From Trichoderma breve (taxonomy: Eukaryota > Ascomycota > Sordariomycetes > Hypocreales > Hypocreaceae): DNA of 64,000 bases. The stretch spans positions 6,014,001-6,078,000 of the forward strand of contig NC_079234.1 in assembly GCF_028502605.1 (NCBI RefSeq). The letters are read 5' to 3'. The translations under genes were made by a program, and so were the position numbers. Under the pieces are notes generated by a model. The model had not been told where the DNA came from, ran no database searches, and was given only the letters and a program-made list of their open reading frames with translations. This document shows positions 44,478-54,367 of this stretch, one piece after another (the stretch's first letter is position 1; each line of letters begins with the position of its first letter).

Positions 44478-45349
44478 TCTTCATTTGGAGATGTTCCGGT
44501 CCTAAAAACCTTGGCAGCAACTTCACAATTAGCCGAGGCGGTATCGGAACAACTCAAGCCCTCCAGTCATGTCGGCAGATGGCTCAAAGTGGGCAACCAC
44601 CTGTTAGTTGTGCTTTCAATGCGTCTTAACTAGGTGTTCAATAACGGAAGAAGACATGTCTTGATTGAAAGAGGGGTTCTAGAAATAATGGTCCAAGGCT
44701 TTAATGAACAACTTTGAGATTATTAATTTAATGGCAGAATAATAATTTTTGCCATAGAGGTTGAAAGGAGAGCGACAATGGGGGTCCAATGCTAGTCGCC
44801 TTAGACTGGGGCGTACGCCTACGCACTTTGCGCGACCGGCTCCGATGGCCCTGACCGACTTCCGACATCTCGTTTACGTGGGTTACCATTACCAAAGTTA
44901 AGACAATGCCGAAATCGTTAGCCGGCATGGCCACAATCGCCTAACTGTGGAGGATTTGCAGTCAGAAATTAGCCACGTCTTCTAGATTCCCCGACGAAGC
45001 ATGAATAGGCATCAATTGAACAGCAGATAATGTATTATTTATCTCGCTTAGGTACTCTTATATGTTCACATAAATCTCTGGTGATAATGTTATTTGCTCT
45101 CATCTGTGTTAAGATCTACAGATGCTTAGTTAATGGCTTAACAAATCTTCAGTTACGAGGGACCACCGGTGAATCTCTCTTTCAAAGAACCACATGAGCT
45201 TCATATTCAGTGTAGTCATTTCACCTAATATGCCACAACAAATCTCAGCATCCATCAGTAGATCTATCCAACTCAACATTTGTCTTCCACCAAATCCACC
45301 ATCTCGGTTTTAATCCTAGCGATATGTCTTACTAGAATAGGCGGAATTG
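44478..45349. other. Intergenic; no gene seen
   Basis: About 870 bp. Contains a GGACCACCGGTGA-type inverted CGG/CCG spacing near 45158 but no supportable coding frame. Confidence 0.3.
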
Positions 45350-45705
45350 TCAGCGTTGCATTAATCTTCCAATTAAGGTTATTCTTACAGGGCAATTGCA
45401 TCCGCAAATACCGCAGCAAGTGGGCGCATCGAAAGTTCCGCATCCAATGTTGGAGTTGTAGCAGTTGTCGGCATCGTGAAGGTCGCTCTGGAGTGACTGT
45501 TTAGATAATAGTTATATGTCCAGCGCGAATATTCAACTCACATCGCAGACGGTGAACTATCAGTTCTGGTTAGTATCTACGCAACAACTAGTATATATGC
45601 AGGATATGCAGAGATCTTTTCACGTACGCAGTCGCAATCGGCAGGAGTGAGAGCCGCGGTGAAGGTCACGCCCATGAGGACGGTGAGGAGAACTCGGATC
45701 TGCAT
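45350..45705 (-). CDS. Small secreted cysteine-rich protein
   Basis: ATG 45705. Exons 45705-45628 (26 codons), 45556-45542 (5 codons) and 45496 downwards. Intron 1 (45557-45627) has a perfect TACTAAC branch site; intron 2 (45497-45541) is GTGAGT..ACAG. A signal peptide (MQIRVLLTVLMGVTFTAALT) is followed by about 47 mature residues with ten cysteines: PADCDC, FTVCD, DNCY, IGCG, TCCGICGCNC. The end is uncertain: reading on gives a stop at 45350 (80 aa); a third intron (45332-45388) would place TAA directly after CNCP, giving 67 aa. Size, secretion signal and Cys density match fungal effector or antimicrobial-type proteins; there is no known family that I can name. It lies on the opposite strand to the SDR C gene. 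Confidence 0.62.
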
Positions 45706-47644
45706 ATTTATGGTGAAGCTTTTGGGTATTGAAGACTCAATGGTATGTCTGACGAGATGAGATGTAAAGAACTTCACAACTGCAGACCGTGCCAAGTCTT
45801 TTATAGATCTCTAGATGTTTTCCAAGCGGACTTGCCGGAGTTTTCTGATCACCGCCGGTAATACTATCTATCCGAGTCAAGTTGATTGAAGAAAGAGAAA
45901 GTAAACGGCATTGTGTCCAACTGTTGATTGTCATTGGCCAATGGCATCAACAGGCACGGATGCATGATGGGCATTTACTGGGGACGTTATATAATCATTG
46001 GATAAGGCATAAATAGTACATGTGGATAAAGACATGCTACGAGTAATTAAACTGTTAAGTTACAGGCTAAAGTGTGTTGGAATGGGTAGTGATCATCCTT
46101 TAAACTGAGATGCATCTCTGGTCCCCTGTAATGTGGCTCGGATTACGATCGTAGACTCGATACATCTGGCATCATGACTGGGATATTTTTTATTTTGTTC
46201 ATCAATCTTTGGTCTCAATTTTACCTGGAAATGATCTAGTCGCATCAACATTCATTGTCCGGAAGGCTCAAAAGTAATCGAGACTCTTCATGAATCATTG
46301 AGCCTTGGATGAGATCAGCCGTTACATTAATAGCGCCAATCTCGGCTAGTTTGTCCGTTCTCTCCGCCAAAGCTCGGCAGTATGCTTATAATTCTTTTAT
46401 TCCAGACTAGGAAGGAGCCCGCCATTACTCATAAACCATGAGCCCATGAGCCGTGTTGCGTCGTATAAAGAATGCGGGCGATCATTAACGATGCTGATTT
46501 TTATCTTAAAGACTTAGTCTTACGATTGGATATGGCCTCAGTGGAAATCCGAGCATTTCAAATTTCATGTGCACTACATCTTGACATGCGCTGTGCTCTA
46601 AACTAGTTATCAGTCCTCTGTTACTGCATCTGGGCCTACATATGTACCAAGATATCACATAATCATTTGCTCATCGGATACCGCACTTTCGCTCTCATAA
46701 CCTAGTTAGGAAAGCAGTTGGGTTAGAAAGCCATACCCCTGATTTGTTAGTGATATAACTGCATGGGTAGTAGGATTATATGAAACCTACATCACATGAC
46801 ATCTGGTCTCCTACTAAGACTCATTTTCACTCATCTGTAGTGGAGATATGATTCTACGTAGCCAGTTATGAACTAGAAGCCCAAGAGCAATGGGTAGTGA
46901 CATAGCTGATGAGTTCCAGGGACAGAGATACGTATAAAGTTTCGAGAAAATATGTCTTGAATATATCATAAAGTCTGAGGAGCTATTGACTTGACCAATG
47001 ATATGAGTTAACGTTGGTCGATAAAACACATGTTAGATCGTGGACCGCAATTACAGGGCTGGTGGCAAGCCGATGACAAACATAAAGCTAAGACATTTTG
47101 GACAGGCTAGGTGTGTTGCGTATTCAAGAAAGAGTTTCACCTGCATACATTGTAGAGAAATCCATGAGTATAAGGCTGTATTGAAGACCTACCTCATGGC
47201 CGATGCGAAGATACATAAAATCATTGCTATCATTATTTCTCGTCATGTCATATCTTCCGGGTTGGTATTTAAGAGACTCATAATTTCGACATATTTATCT
47301 AGTATTTTTGGCCATGAATATGCATCTCGATTGTTGTATAGGGCAGCAGATAGACCCTTTATGTTCAACGCTAGATTAGGTACGCAACATGTGGATATAC
47401 GACTAGGATAAAGTTTCAACGTTGGACTATTCATTAAACTCACAATCAGATTATCTCTACCAAGTTGGTCTATTGCGTCCTCTTTCGCTGCCTGATATAT
47501 CTAACACATGATTGGCTAATTGTATTTAGGCTGCTCAGTAATATGTCTGATGATGGATCCCAGTTTTCATTTCCACCGTCGACTATGTTTGCAAAGTAGC
47601 GAGCGGCTCTGGATAGGTGGGCATTGGCAACTTATGTCGCAAAA
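45706..47644. other. Long intergenic; no gene seen
   Basis: About 1.9 kb, AT-rich, only short frames without splice support or motifs. Probably promoter of the small secreted protein plus 3' region of the next gene. Confidence 0.4.
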
Positions 47645-48661
47645 TCACAACGGCAGATCCTCAGTTTTGACATCCGCCAACTTTTGATACTCAATTATCC
47701 GCAAGGCTCTTGCGTCCCCCTTTTTGACAAGCTCATTGTAGCTTGCGCTGTACACCTTCAGACCCTCAATAAAACCGGGCTTCTTCTGTTTCCAACCAGC
47801 AGCCCTTTTTAGCTTTTCGGCACTCACGGCGTGAGAGAAGCCAGTCAATTCTTGATAAAGCTTTCCACTCTCCACAGGCTTAAAAATGATCTCATGTTTG
47901 CCTCCGTATTGTTTGCTGACCGCCTCTGCAATGGCGCCAAGAGTTTCGTAGTCGTCGTTTGCTATATTGTACAGCTCGCCATGACCTCGCGATCCAACCT
48001 TGGTCGCTAGCAAAAAGTATGCATCGGCCACATCATCAACATGGACGCCGTGGTAGACAACATGCTCAGAGCCATATAGAACGATTTGATCCGCGGTAGC
48101 AGCTTGGTGAAGAATTGTTCCATACCAAGAGGCACTCCGACCGTAAATAAGTGTCGGTCGAGCCAAAATGGCGTGAAAGTTGTCGGCATGATTGAATACT
48201 TGCTGTATAGTATTATATCGTGTAACATGCATTGGTAGAGGATCACGGGGAACAGTTGACTCGTCTGTTACCACGAAATCCTTGGATGAGACAAGGCCAG
48301 AAGGCCCGGTGTCTTTAGCGCCAGTGGTGAACAAGAGGAGAGGTTTCTTTCCTGCACGATTTGCCGCCGCAGATGCGGAAATAACAAGGGCAATGATGTC
48401 GGCAAAGTGAGTCTCGTAATGGACCATGTCTTCTGTAGTAGAGATGATGACATCAAACTCGACATCTTTACTTTCCTCAAGAAAGCCCACGTCTCCAGGC
48501 GCGCCCACGAGCGGAATAATCTCATTTTCCAACAGGCCAGCCGCCTTTTCAGCAGAACGTACCAAGCCATATGTCTCCCACCCCTCGAGACAAAACTTTC
48601 GACACAGGCTCTCTCCCAGGAAGCCGTTTGCTCCGGTGATCAGGACTCTTTGTATAGCCAT
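47645..48661 (-). CDS. NAD-dependent epimerase/dehydratase family protein (extended SDR)
   Basis: Single exon, 338 aa. Rossmann motif TGANGFLGESLC (residues 9-20), EGWETYGLVRS, then VIISTTEDMVHYE and LLLFTTGAKDTGPSG. The C-terminal half has LARPTLIYGRSASWYGTILH, HGVHVDDVADAYFLL and GELYNIANDDYETLG, all normal for the family. The usual active-site Tyr-x3-Lys is not obvious (TRYNTIQQ at the expected place lacks the Lys), so it may act by a different mechanism or be a non-reductive member. Cytosolic. Starts 1.2 kb from the following C6 regulator. Confidence 0.85.
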   Translation of the reverse strand: MAIQRVLITGANGFLGESLCRKFCLEGWETYGLVRSAEKAAGLLENEIIPLVGAPGDVGFLEESKDVEFDVIISTTEDMVHYETHFADIIALVISASAAANRAGKKPLLLFTTGAKDTGPSGLVSSKDFVVTDESTVPRDPLPMHVTRYNTIQQVFNHADNFHAILARPTLIYGRSASWYGTILHQAATADQIVLYGSEHVVYHGVHVDDVADAYFLLATKVGSRGHGELYNIANDDYETLGAIAEAVSKQYGGKHEIIFKPVESGKLYQELTGFSHAVSAEKLKRAAGWKQKKPGFIEGLKVYSASYNELVKKGDARALRIIEYQKLADVKTEDLPL

Positions 48662-49862
48662 TGTTGTTCTTGTTGGTTGGGCTTTTTATAAGTCGTTGTA
48701 AGTGTTGTCTTCTTAGGACTTAACAAATCCTTATGAGCTACTTGTTCTATTTATACTCGGTTTGAACACCCAAGAGCGGGTAAATCCTGACACCCTGGGT
48801 GCCTGAATCTCTCCCCCCATACTTCATAGCGGTGTTTCTATGTATCCGAATTTTCCGCGCATGTCCGCATTTCTAAGCCAGTTGGTAACGGTTTAATCTG
48901 AGGTGGTCGGCATTCGGCCGACGGTCGCATGTTCTGCACCGATATGGCGGTTTCATCTCCTTGAAGCAGCTAAATCTGCCATTTGTGTGGTGGAAGTAGG
49001 TATCTGCTTACTTGTAGTTTTCATCTAGAAGCCGAGAGAAGAGTTGCTTGCGGAGTGGATCAGATTTAGCTCAGCGAATTTTAGTGAAAAATAGCGGGAG
49101 CTATCCTATTTAGCTTAGTCGCCGCATTCAAAGGTTGCGGGACGCGGGAAGAAGGTGTAGAGCACTGTACATGAAAGTCGCCTTCTCTACGAAAGTTCCA
49201 ATGTGCTTCAGTATATTTGGGTCATGGAATGATGGTTACTCTCGTCCTACATACAGTTCTTCTCATCCTATCCATAGGCACACCGTTGAGTGGCGATCTA
49301 AGGAACCGCGGTAACTGCATGCCGCCAGGCTTACCAAATGGCGTCCGCTATTTGAGCTTGCCGTGTAAAATAACATAATTTGTGTCAATGTTGGAGCTTG
49401 GAATGCCGCTCGAAAAAGTGAAAATGCAAGGCTTAGTATCATTTCTAATGTCTTGGATATGTGGGCCGAAACAGGCAGAGCTGTTCCAGTACAGCCCGGC
49501 GTTTTACAGCCGACGCTTTAATACAAGCAACTGAGTAATATGATGGAATATCATTAAAATGGCCAAAGATCGTGAAAATAAGGGTAGTACGACTGATTGA
49601 GAGCTTCATCCTAAAAGATGCACATTATTGTGAGATTTTGTTTATAGAGGCAACGTTTATAATCGAGGTAAGCGAATCGGCAAAGCTGAGAAGGCAGCCC
49701 CAACCCTTGGTTCAAAATCCAGAATCGATCCTTAGCTCAATCTGATCGGCAACAGCCGAACAAATCAAAAGTTGGGGATCTAGACCATAAAGTGCGATCG
49801 CTTATTAAGATATGGAAAGAAAGAAAGAACTCCGAACGAGATCTATTTTGACAAATGTCCTG
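48662..49862. other. Intergenic; no gene seen
   Basis: About 1.2 kb. Several CGG/CCG pairs (CATTCGGCCGACGG near 48911) could be C6-regulator sites. No coding frame. Confidence 0.35.
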
Positions 49863-51074
49863 TCATTGAGTCCAACGCTCCATTCGTTCTGTACCATATG
49901 TGCTCTCCAGTATCATCTTCCCAAAATCATCAATATCTAAAGGACTGGTTTCTGTAAAAAGCTTCTCGGTTTCAAATCTCTGAATAAATCCAATGTCTGT
50001 CTCTGAGCACAGTCTCTCCCATGCAAAAGCCGTTTTGGCGTCCCAAACGCCGCGGCGTGTCGTAAACATCATGCCTCCGGGACAAAAAGCCCAGCCTTGC
50101 TGGAGTGTTAAATACAAAGCTTGTAGCCCCGTAGCTGTTAACCACGTACGCCGGATACTTTCTGCTAGAATCCAAGTGTGCCATAGATGCTCCGTGCCGC
50201 CGGTCATGTTTGGTGGCTCGACTAGGCCAGTGGTTCCTACAAGATCGGGGGGATCGAGAGTTAACGACAGCAGGTACAGACTGCTACTGGCACATTCGAC
50301 CATCTGCGTAACCCAGCGGTCCAAGATGTGGGCGCGGCCTTCAGCGAGATGGCGTGATCGGATATCGCCATCGAAGAGACATATAATTTGGTACACCATC
50401 AAGGCGTGGACTCGAGCTAGTTGCTCCAAAGGGTCGAGAGATTCCAGCACGTCGTTGACGCTTATGTCTGGGTTGCTCACCAATTCATTCGCTTGACTCT
50501 CTATTATCCTCAAGATGATTTCCGAATTGGTTTCGGTTCTGTTAATATAAGCTGATAAAGTGGTGTAGGCAACTTGGACGCAACTTGGAAATCGAGTCCG
50601 ATACAAATGAGAGTGTATGAATGGGTTGCTGCCCGACATGACCCAACTCTTTAGCCATTGCTGGATCACCGAGACATAACTCTTTAACATGGAGGTAGAG
50701 AACAGGTTCATGTTTGGATTAATGTGAATAGGATATGGCTCGATCTTCCATGTCTCTGGCGAAAGGAACCAATCTGAAGGCGAATGTGCGCTGAAACGTT
50801 GACGGGAATGGACTGAGAGATCAACTGCCGATGATGGTGTTGCAGTATTAACATCTCCAATCTCACGGAGTCCTGCGGAGGATTTTGGCAAGTCGGCAGC
50901 CTCATTAGACAAGTGACAATCGTTTAATAGCACATATGAGGATTGCCTTGGCGGTGGGTACACGCAGTCGATGCCCGCGTTTTTGCATCTCTGGCAGGAC
51001 AAGATCTGCTTATCACATTTTCTCTTCGACTTTGCGCATGAATTGCAGGCTCTTGGTTCCAAAGGCCCAGCCAT
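49863..51074 (-). CDS. Zn(II)2Cys6 transcription factor (intronless)
   Basis: 403 aa, single exon. Zinc cluster CNSCAKSKRKCDKQILSCQRC..C at residues 10-37, starting almost at the N terminus (MAGPLEPRAC). The Ser/Leu-rich linker (to about residue 115) is followed by helices typical of the short C6 family found in secondary-metabolite clusters: FSTSMLKSYVSVIQQWL, HSHLYRTRFPSCVQVAYTTL, and EQLARVHALMVYQIICLFDGD, then HTWILAESIRRTWL and QQGWAFCPGGMMFTTRRGVW. These last motifs are conserved in this class. Nuclear regulator; targets unknown. DOPA dioxygenase and GST lie next to it. Confidence 0.87.
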   Translation of the reverse strand: MAGPLEPRACNSCAKSKRKCDKQILSCQRCKNAGIDCVYPPPRQSSYVLLNDCHLSNEAADLPKSSAGLREIGDVNTATPSSAVDLSVHSRQRFSAHSPSDWFLSPETWKIEPYPIHINPNMNLFSTSMLKSYVSVIQQWLKSWVMSGSNPFIHSHLYRTRFPSCVQVAYTTLSAYINRTETNSEIILRIIESQANELVSNPDISVNDVLESLDPLEQLARVHALMVYQIICLFDGDIRSRHLAEGRAHILDRWVTQMVECASSSLYLLSLTLDPPDLVGTTGLVEPPNMTGGTEHLWHTWILAESIRRTWLTATGLQALYLTLQQGWAFCPGGMMFTTRRGVWDAKTAFAWERLCSETDIGFIQRFETEKLFTETSPLDIDDFGKMILESTYGTERMERWTQ

Positions 51075-51836
51075 TCTAGTATCGAGCCACTTGTCAAGGC
51101 TGAGTAGCCACTTGGTAAAAGATTGGACAATTGATGTAATAATTGTCTCGAAGCAGGACCGTGTTTTGACCAGCCGCGCGTACGTGGCAAAGGTGCTGGC
51201 AGTACAAATCCAATTGGCTGGAAACGATTAGGGCACTAGGTAGCTAATACATGGAGTTAGCGGCCGGATTAATGGCCTACGAGCATGAAGATACTGCGAA
51301 GATAAGCGCTTACAGTGATGATTGGGGTTGTTTGCAGCGTGTCCAGCCGTCTACTATGCGGGGCACAACTCTTTAAACGGGATCTTTTCCTGGCAACGCC
51401 TATAATTGACTTCTCTATTAATTTTGTTTTGCCTTTCTATAAGTAAAGTTTTGTATAGTAAGTTAATAAGCCCGTATCTAAGTAATAGTATACTCTCTTG
51501 TATGCTAATGCTGCTTGTAGCTCAAATTATTGCTGCTGCTGTTGCTCTTTGTGAAGGCCAATAGAGGTGGCGCTTGACAAGAAAATTGGAAAAGTGTCTG
51601 TCTTCAGGTTTACCACGAGGGGTAATCTCAACTAATGACAAAGAATTTCTTTTAAACATGATGCTCTAGGTGCAACAAGAGAGTTGCCTCCCACACTGCT
51701 TTGTAATTACGTTCATGCAGAAACAACGTGTTGAAGGAGTTGTAGCTCTGTAAAATATCTATTGTCCTTAGAACGCAATGAACATACGCTATTGCCTCCC
51801 CTGTAGAGCATTTAATGTCTAAAAATATCTCCATCG
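51075..51836. other. Intergenic; no gene seen
   Basis: About 760 bp. A short CTG/TTG-rich string lies near 51510-51545. No coding frame supported. Confidence 0.35.
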
Positions 51837-52660
51837 TTAATCCACGGGAGCAGGAGCCGCCTCAGGATCGTTGGCCAGCAATGCCTCGATTTTCGCCCCT
51901 CTCCTCCGCCTCTCATCTAGGGAGATTTCGTCTTCAGGCGCAGCAGACCAACCAAGGCGTAGCTCAGGATATTGAAGTGGAACCTCGTCACTCTTACGCG
52001 GCAACCCGTCTAGGTAGATGGGCCAGGGAGTACCCAGCCAAGCATTCCGAGTTTCGTGATCTCGGCGTTGTTGAGATGTTAGAGGATGGACCAGGATACT
52101 GTATAGTTTCTTAGAATTGAAATGAACTGTAGTTATCTTGGCCATCGGGAAGGATAATGCATCGAGCGTGGGCAAAAGTAGACCGTGGTGGCTCACGCAT
52201 CACATGTTAAATAAAAAGGCGGAGACTCATACCTCAGGTTTCCTCGGTTTGTTGCCAAGTAGAAAAACACTTCAGAGAATGAAGTGTCCGGAACCCAAAC
52301 TTTTTCCAAGAATTAGTCTTGTATTATTGGTATCAACCGCAGTCATGATTGTTTCCACTTACTCTCATACGACCCAGCAGGATGAGGCCCGATGGGTTCC
52401 TTATTCACCCTGTGTAGAGGGACGGCGACGAAGGCGCCTACATGATTGTGGTCAGTGAAGAATCAAGACTGCCTTGGACTTTACGTACCATCACGACGGA
52501 GTCTTAATACAGCATCACGAAGCGCGAGCGCTGCGGCCGTTTCAGTAGGCGATTGCAACAGGAAATAGATGTGAAAGTGCCATTCCCTCGTCCGACTTTC
52601 TACAACAGTTTGTAGATCCTCTTGAGGGCCGAGGGCCGTTGGAAGAGTGACTTGAGTCAT
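51837..52660 (-). CDS. DOPA 4,5-dioxygenase family protein
   Basis: Four exons: 52660-52489, 52437-52363, 52299-52233, 52098-51837; 191 aa. The family pattern appears only after splicing: EWHFHIYF (His-x-His) near residue 30, ALALRDAV, KEPIGPHPAGSYE, VFFYLATNRGNLS joined to ILVHPLTSQQRRDH, then AWLGTPWPIYLDGLP. His residues of HFH, GPHP, VHP and DH are the expected metal or active-site set. Fungal members open the catechol ring of DOPA or related dihydroxyphenyls (betalain-type seco-DOPA chemistry) or act in aromatic catabolism. Intron 3 (52099-52232) is the longest and its acceptor CTATACAG was fixed by the NLSILVHP frame. Neighbours are a C6 regulator and a GST. Confidence 0.82.
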
Positions 52661-53107
52661 AGCGAGACGGGTTCCTGACGTTTATGAGTAGATTGCTTCT
52701 ACCAATAAGTGAATGTCTTCGGTTAAAAGTTGAAGTTCTCTGCCCTAGCCACGCGGTAAGCACGCCATTCCTCTGTCATTTGCGCTACGCGATGCGGGGA
52801 TAGATTGCGCATATGGTGTATTTCTGAGCATTTCTGAGCTAATGAAACTTGACCTCGGCGCGTTCCGGCAGCCGAAAATAGGATGCTCAGTCGGATTGGT
52901 TGACATCGAGGACTGGCTACAATTTCAAGGATTTTCATGCAACAAAAATTTACGTATCTGGGGAATCATCAATGCAGGACTAAAATGGCCTATTACTGAT
53001 CACACATACTGCCACAGTCACGTCAAATCTGTGAAGCCATTTGCTGAAAGGAGCTGGTGATTCATGTTCTCACTCTACTCTAACAATCATTTCTCACAAT
53101 GTCAAAT
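52661..53107. other. Intergenic; no gene seen
   Basis: About 450 bp between DOPA dioxygenase and GST. A 71-codon minus-strand frame (52938-52723) has no support. Confidence 0.3.
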
Positions 53108-53937
53108 TTATGCCGCCTTCAACTTTGCAAGGCGAGCCTTGGTGCCAGCCACAACCTTTTCCTCGTTCCAAATTCCATTCACACTAGGATGTTCAATCAC
53201 TGTAGTTGCCCATTTATAAAAGTTGGGTGTCTTGGTAGGCAGTTCTTTGATCAAACTCTCTGGCCCAACACCATTCTTTGGTAGAGAGAGCAATCGTAGA
53301 ATGAAAGATCCGGTGAGGACCTATCGTCAGGATTAGTACAATAATGTTTTTTAATGTCTCTTCTCTTTTATTCTTTTGATAACATACCTCAGCCAAGGTC
53401 AATGTCTTACTTCCTCCGAAATACGGGGCTGCATCGCTCAACAGTGGCTCAACTTCCTTCTCAAGCTGCTTAACAAACTCCGCCGCAGCCTCCTCGGCCT
53501 CTTCATCTGTCTTGGCGAAAAGCGCTTTGTGGTAAAGAGAATTGACCTTGCTAAAAAAGGTATCGACAAAGAAGTTTATTCTGGCGCGAGTAAGAGCCGC
53601 CTCAGGAGTGCCCCCATTCGGGACCAGGTGGGACGGATAGGCATCGGCTAGGAACTGGGCGACAATAGCAGACTCTGTAATAATCTGGCCATTGTAGGAA
53701 AGACTAGGAACGAGGCCACGAGGGTTGATTGCCAGGTACTCTGGCGTACGAGGAACACTCAAGTCAATGATTTCCTCTTCAAATGGGATTTTCAGCTCTG
53801 CCAATGCAATATGAGCACGGTGGGCCCCTGTGGTATCACTGATGTTAGTGTTGCCATGAACTCATGAAGGTGGCTCTGCCTAATTAATACGCACAAGGGC
53901 AGCCGTGGTTGGTATAGAGCTTGATTGTGGCAGTCAT
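53108..53937 (-). CDS. Glutathione S-transferase
   Basis: Exons 53937-53895, 53827-53388 and 53320-53108; 231 aa. The first splice creates the redox-site motif NHGCPWAHRAHIAL (residues 10-23), with Cys13 as in omega-like and Ure2-like fungal GSTs. NPRGLVPSLSYNGQIITESAI supplies the cis-Pro and the Glu-Ser that bind the glutathione gamma-glutamyl group. The C-terminal helical domain follows (FFVDTFFSKVNSLYHKAL; NFYKWATTVIEHPSV). Cytosolic conjugation or deglutathionylation of electrophiles. TATA-like TTTATATAG near 54040 lies about 100 bp upstream. Adjacent to DOPA dioxygenase on the same strand, as in aromatic-compound handling gene sets. Confidence 0.92.
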
Positions 53938-54367
53938 TATATTGGCAATGTCGAATACAGCAACTAGTCAACTGTGTGAAATATTGGCAGGAATCGCTGT
54001 CCTGGGTAGCGCGAAGGTAGAAAGATAAGAGGGGTAGCCGTTTATATAGACTGGGCTGCCAATGCGCGATCAACACACATCTTGATGCAATTCCGCAATC
54101 TATGAGATGCTTTATAATACTCGCAAATACCCCGCACACAACTAACCACTTGATAGGACGTGCTGGATAAGGCGTCATAGAGTGTGCTTCCTATTCTTCA
54201 ATTAAAGGCAAGGATGTTCTCTACTATTCACTTTGTACTCCATGGGCCCGTTGCATGTGTCAAATGTTGTCTATCCATTTCGCGGTCTCTTGTTTTTGCC
54301 AACCGCGCGGCATCTATGTAAGCTGGGGTCCGGAGGTTTCTGCAGGAATTTACGAGAAATAAGGACT
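53938..54367. other. Intergenic; GST promoter and chitinase 3' region
   Basis: About 430 bp; no gene supported. Holds the GST core promoter (TTTATATAG near 54040). Confidence 0.35.

Noticed and set aside
45280..45504. Plus-strand 74-codon frame opposite the small secreted protein
   Set aside because: The minus strand has a signal peptide, branch sites and cysteine pattern; this frame is its shadow.
31411..48661. Polyketide synthase, NRPS, terpene cyclase or P450 genes in the SDR set
   Set aside because: No frame long enough for a synthase and no heme-binding FxxGxRxCxG motif was found between the SDR genes.
52723..52938. Minus-strand 71-codon frame between DOPA dioxygenase and GST
   Set aside because: No family resemblance, and it occupies the promoter of the DOPA dioxygenase gene.
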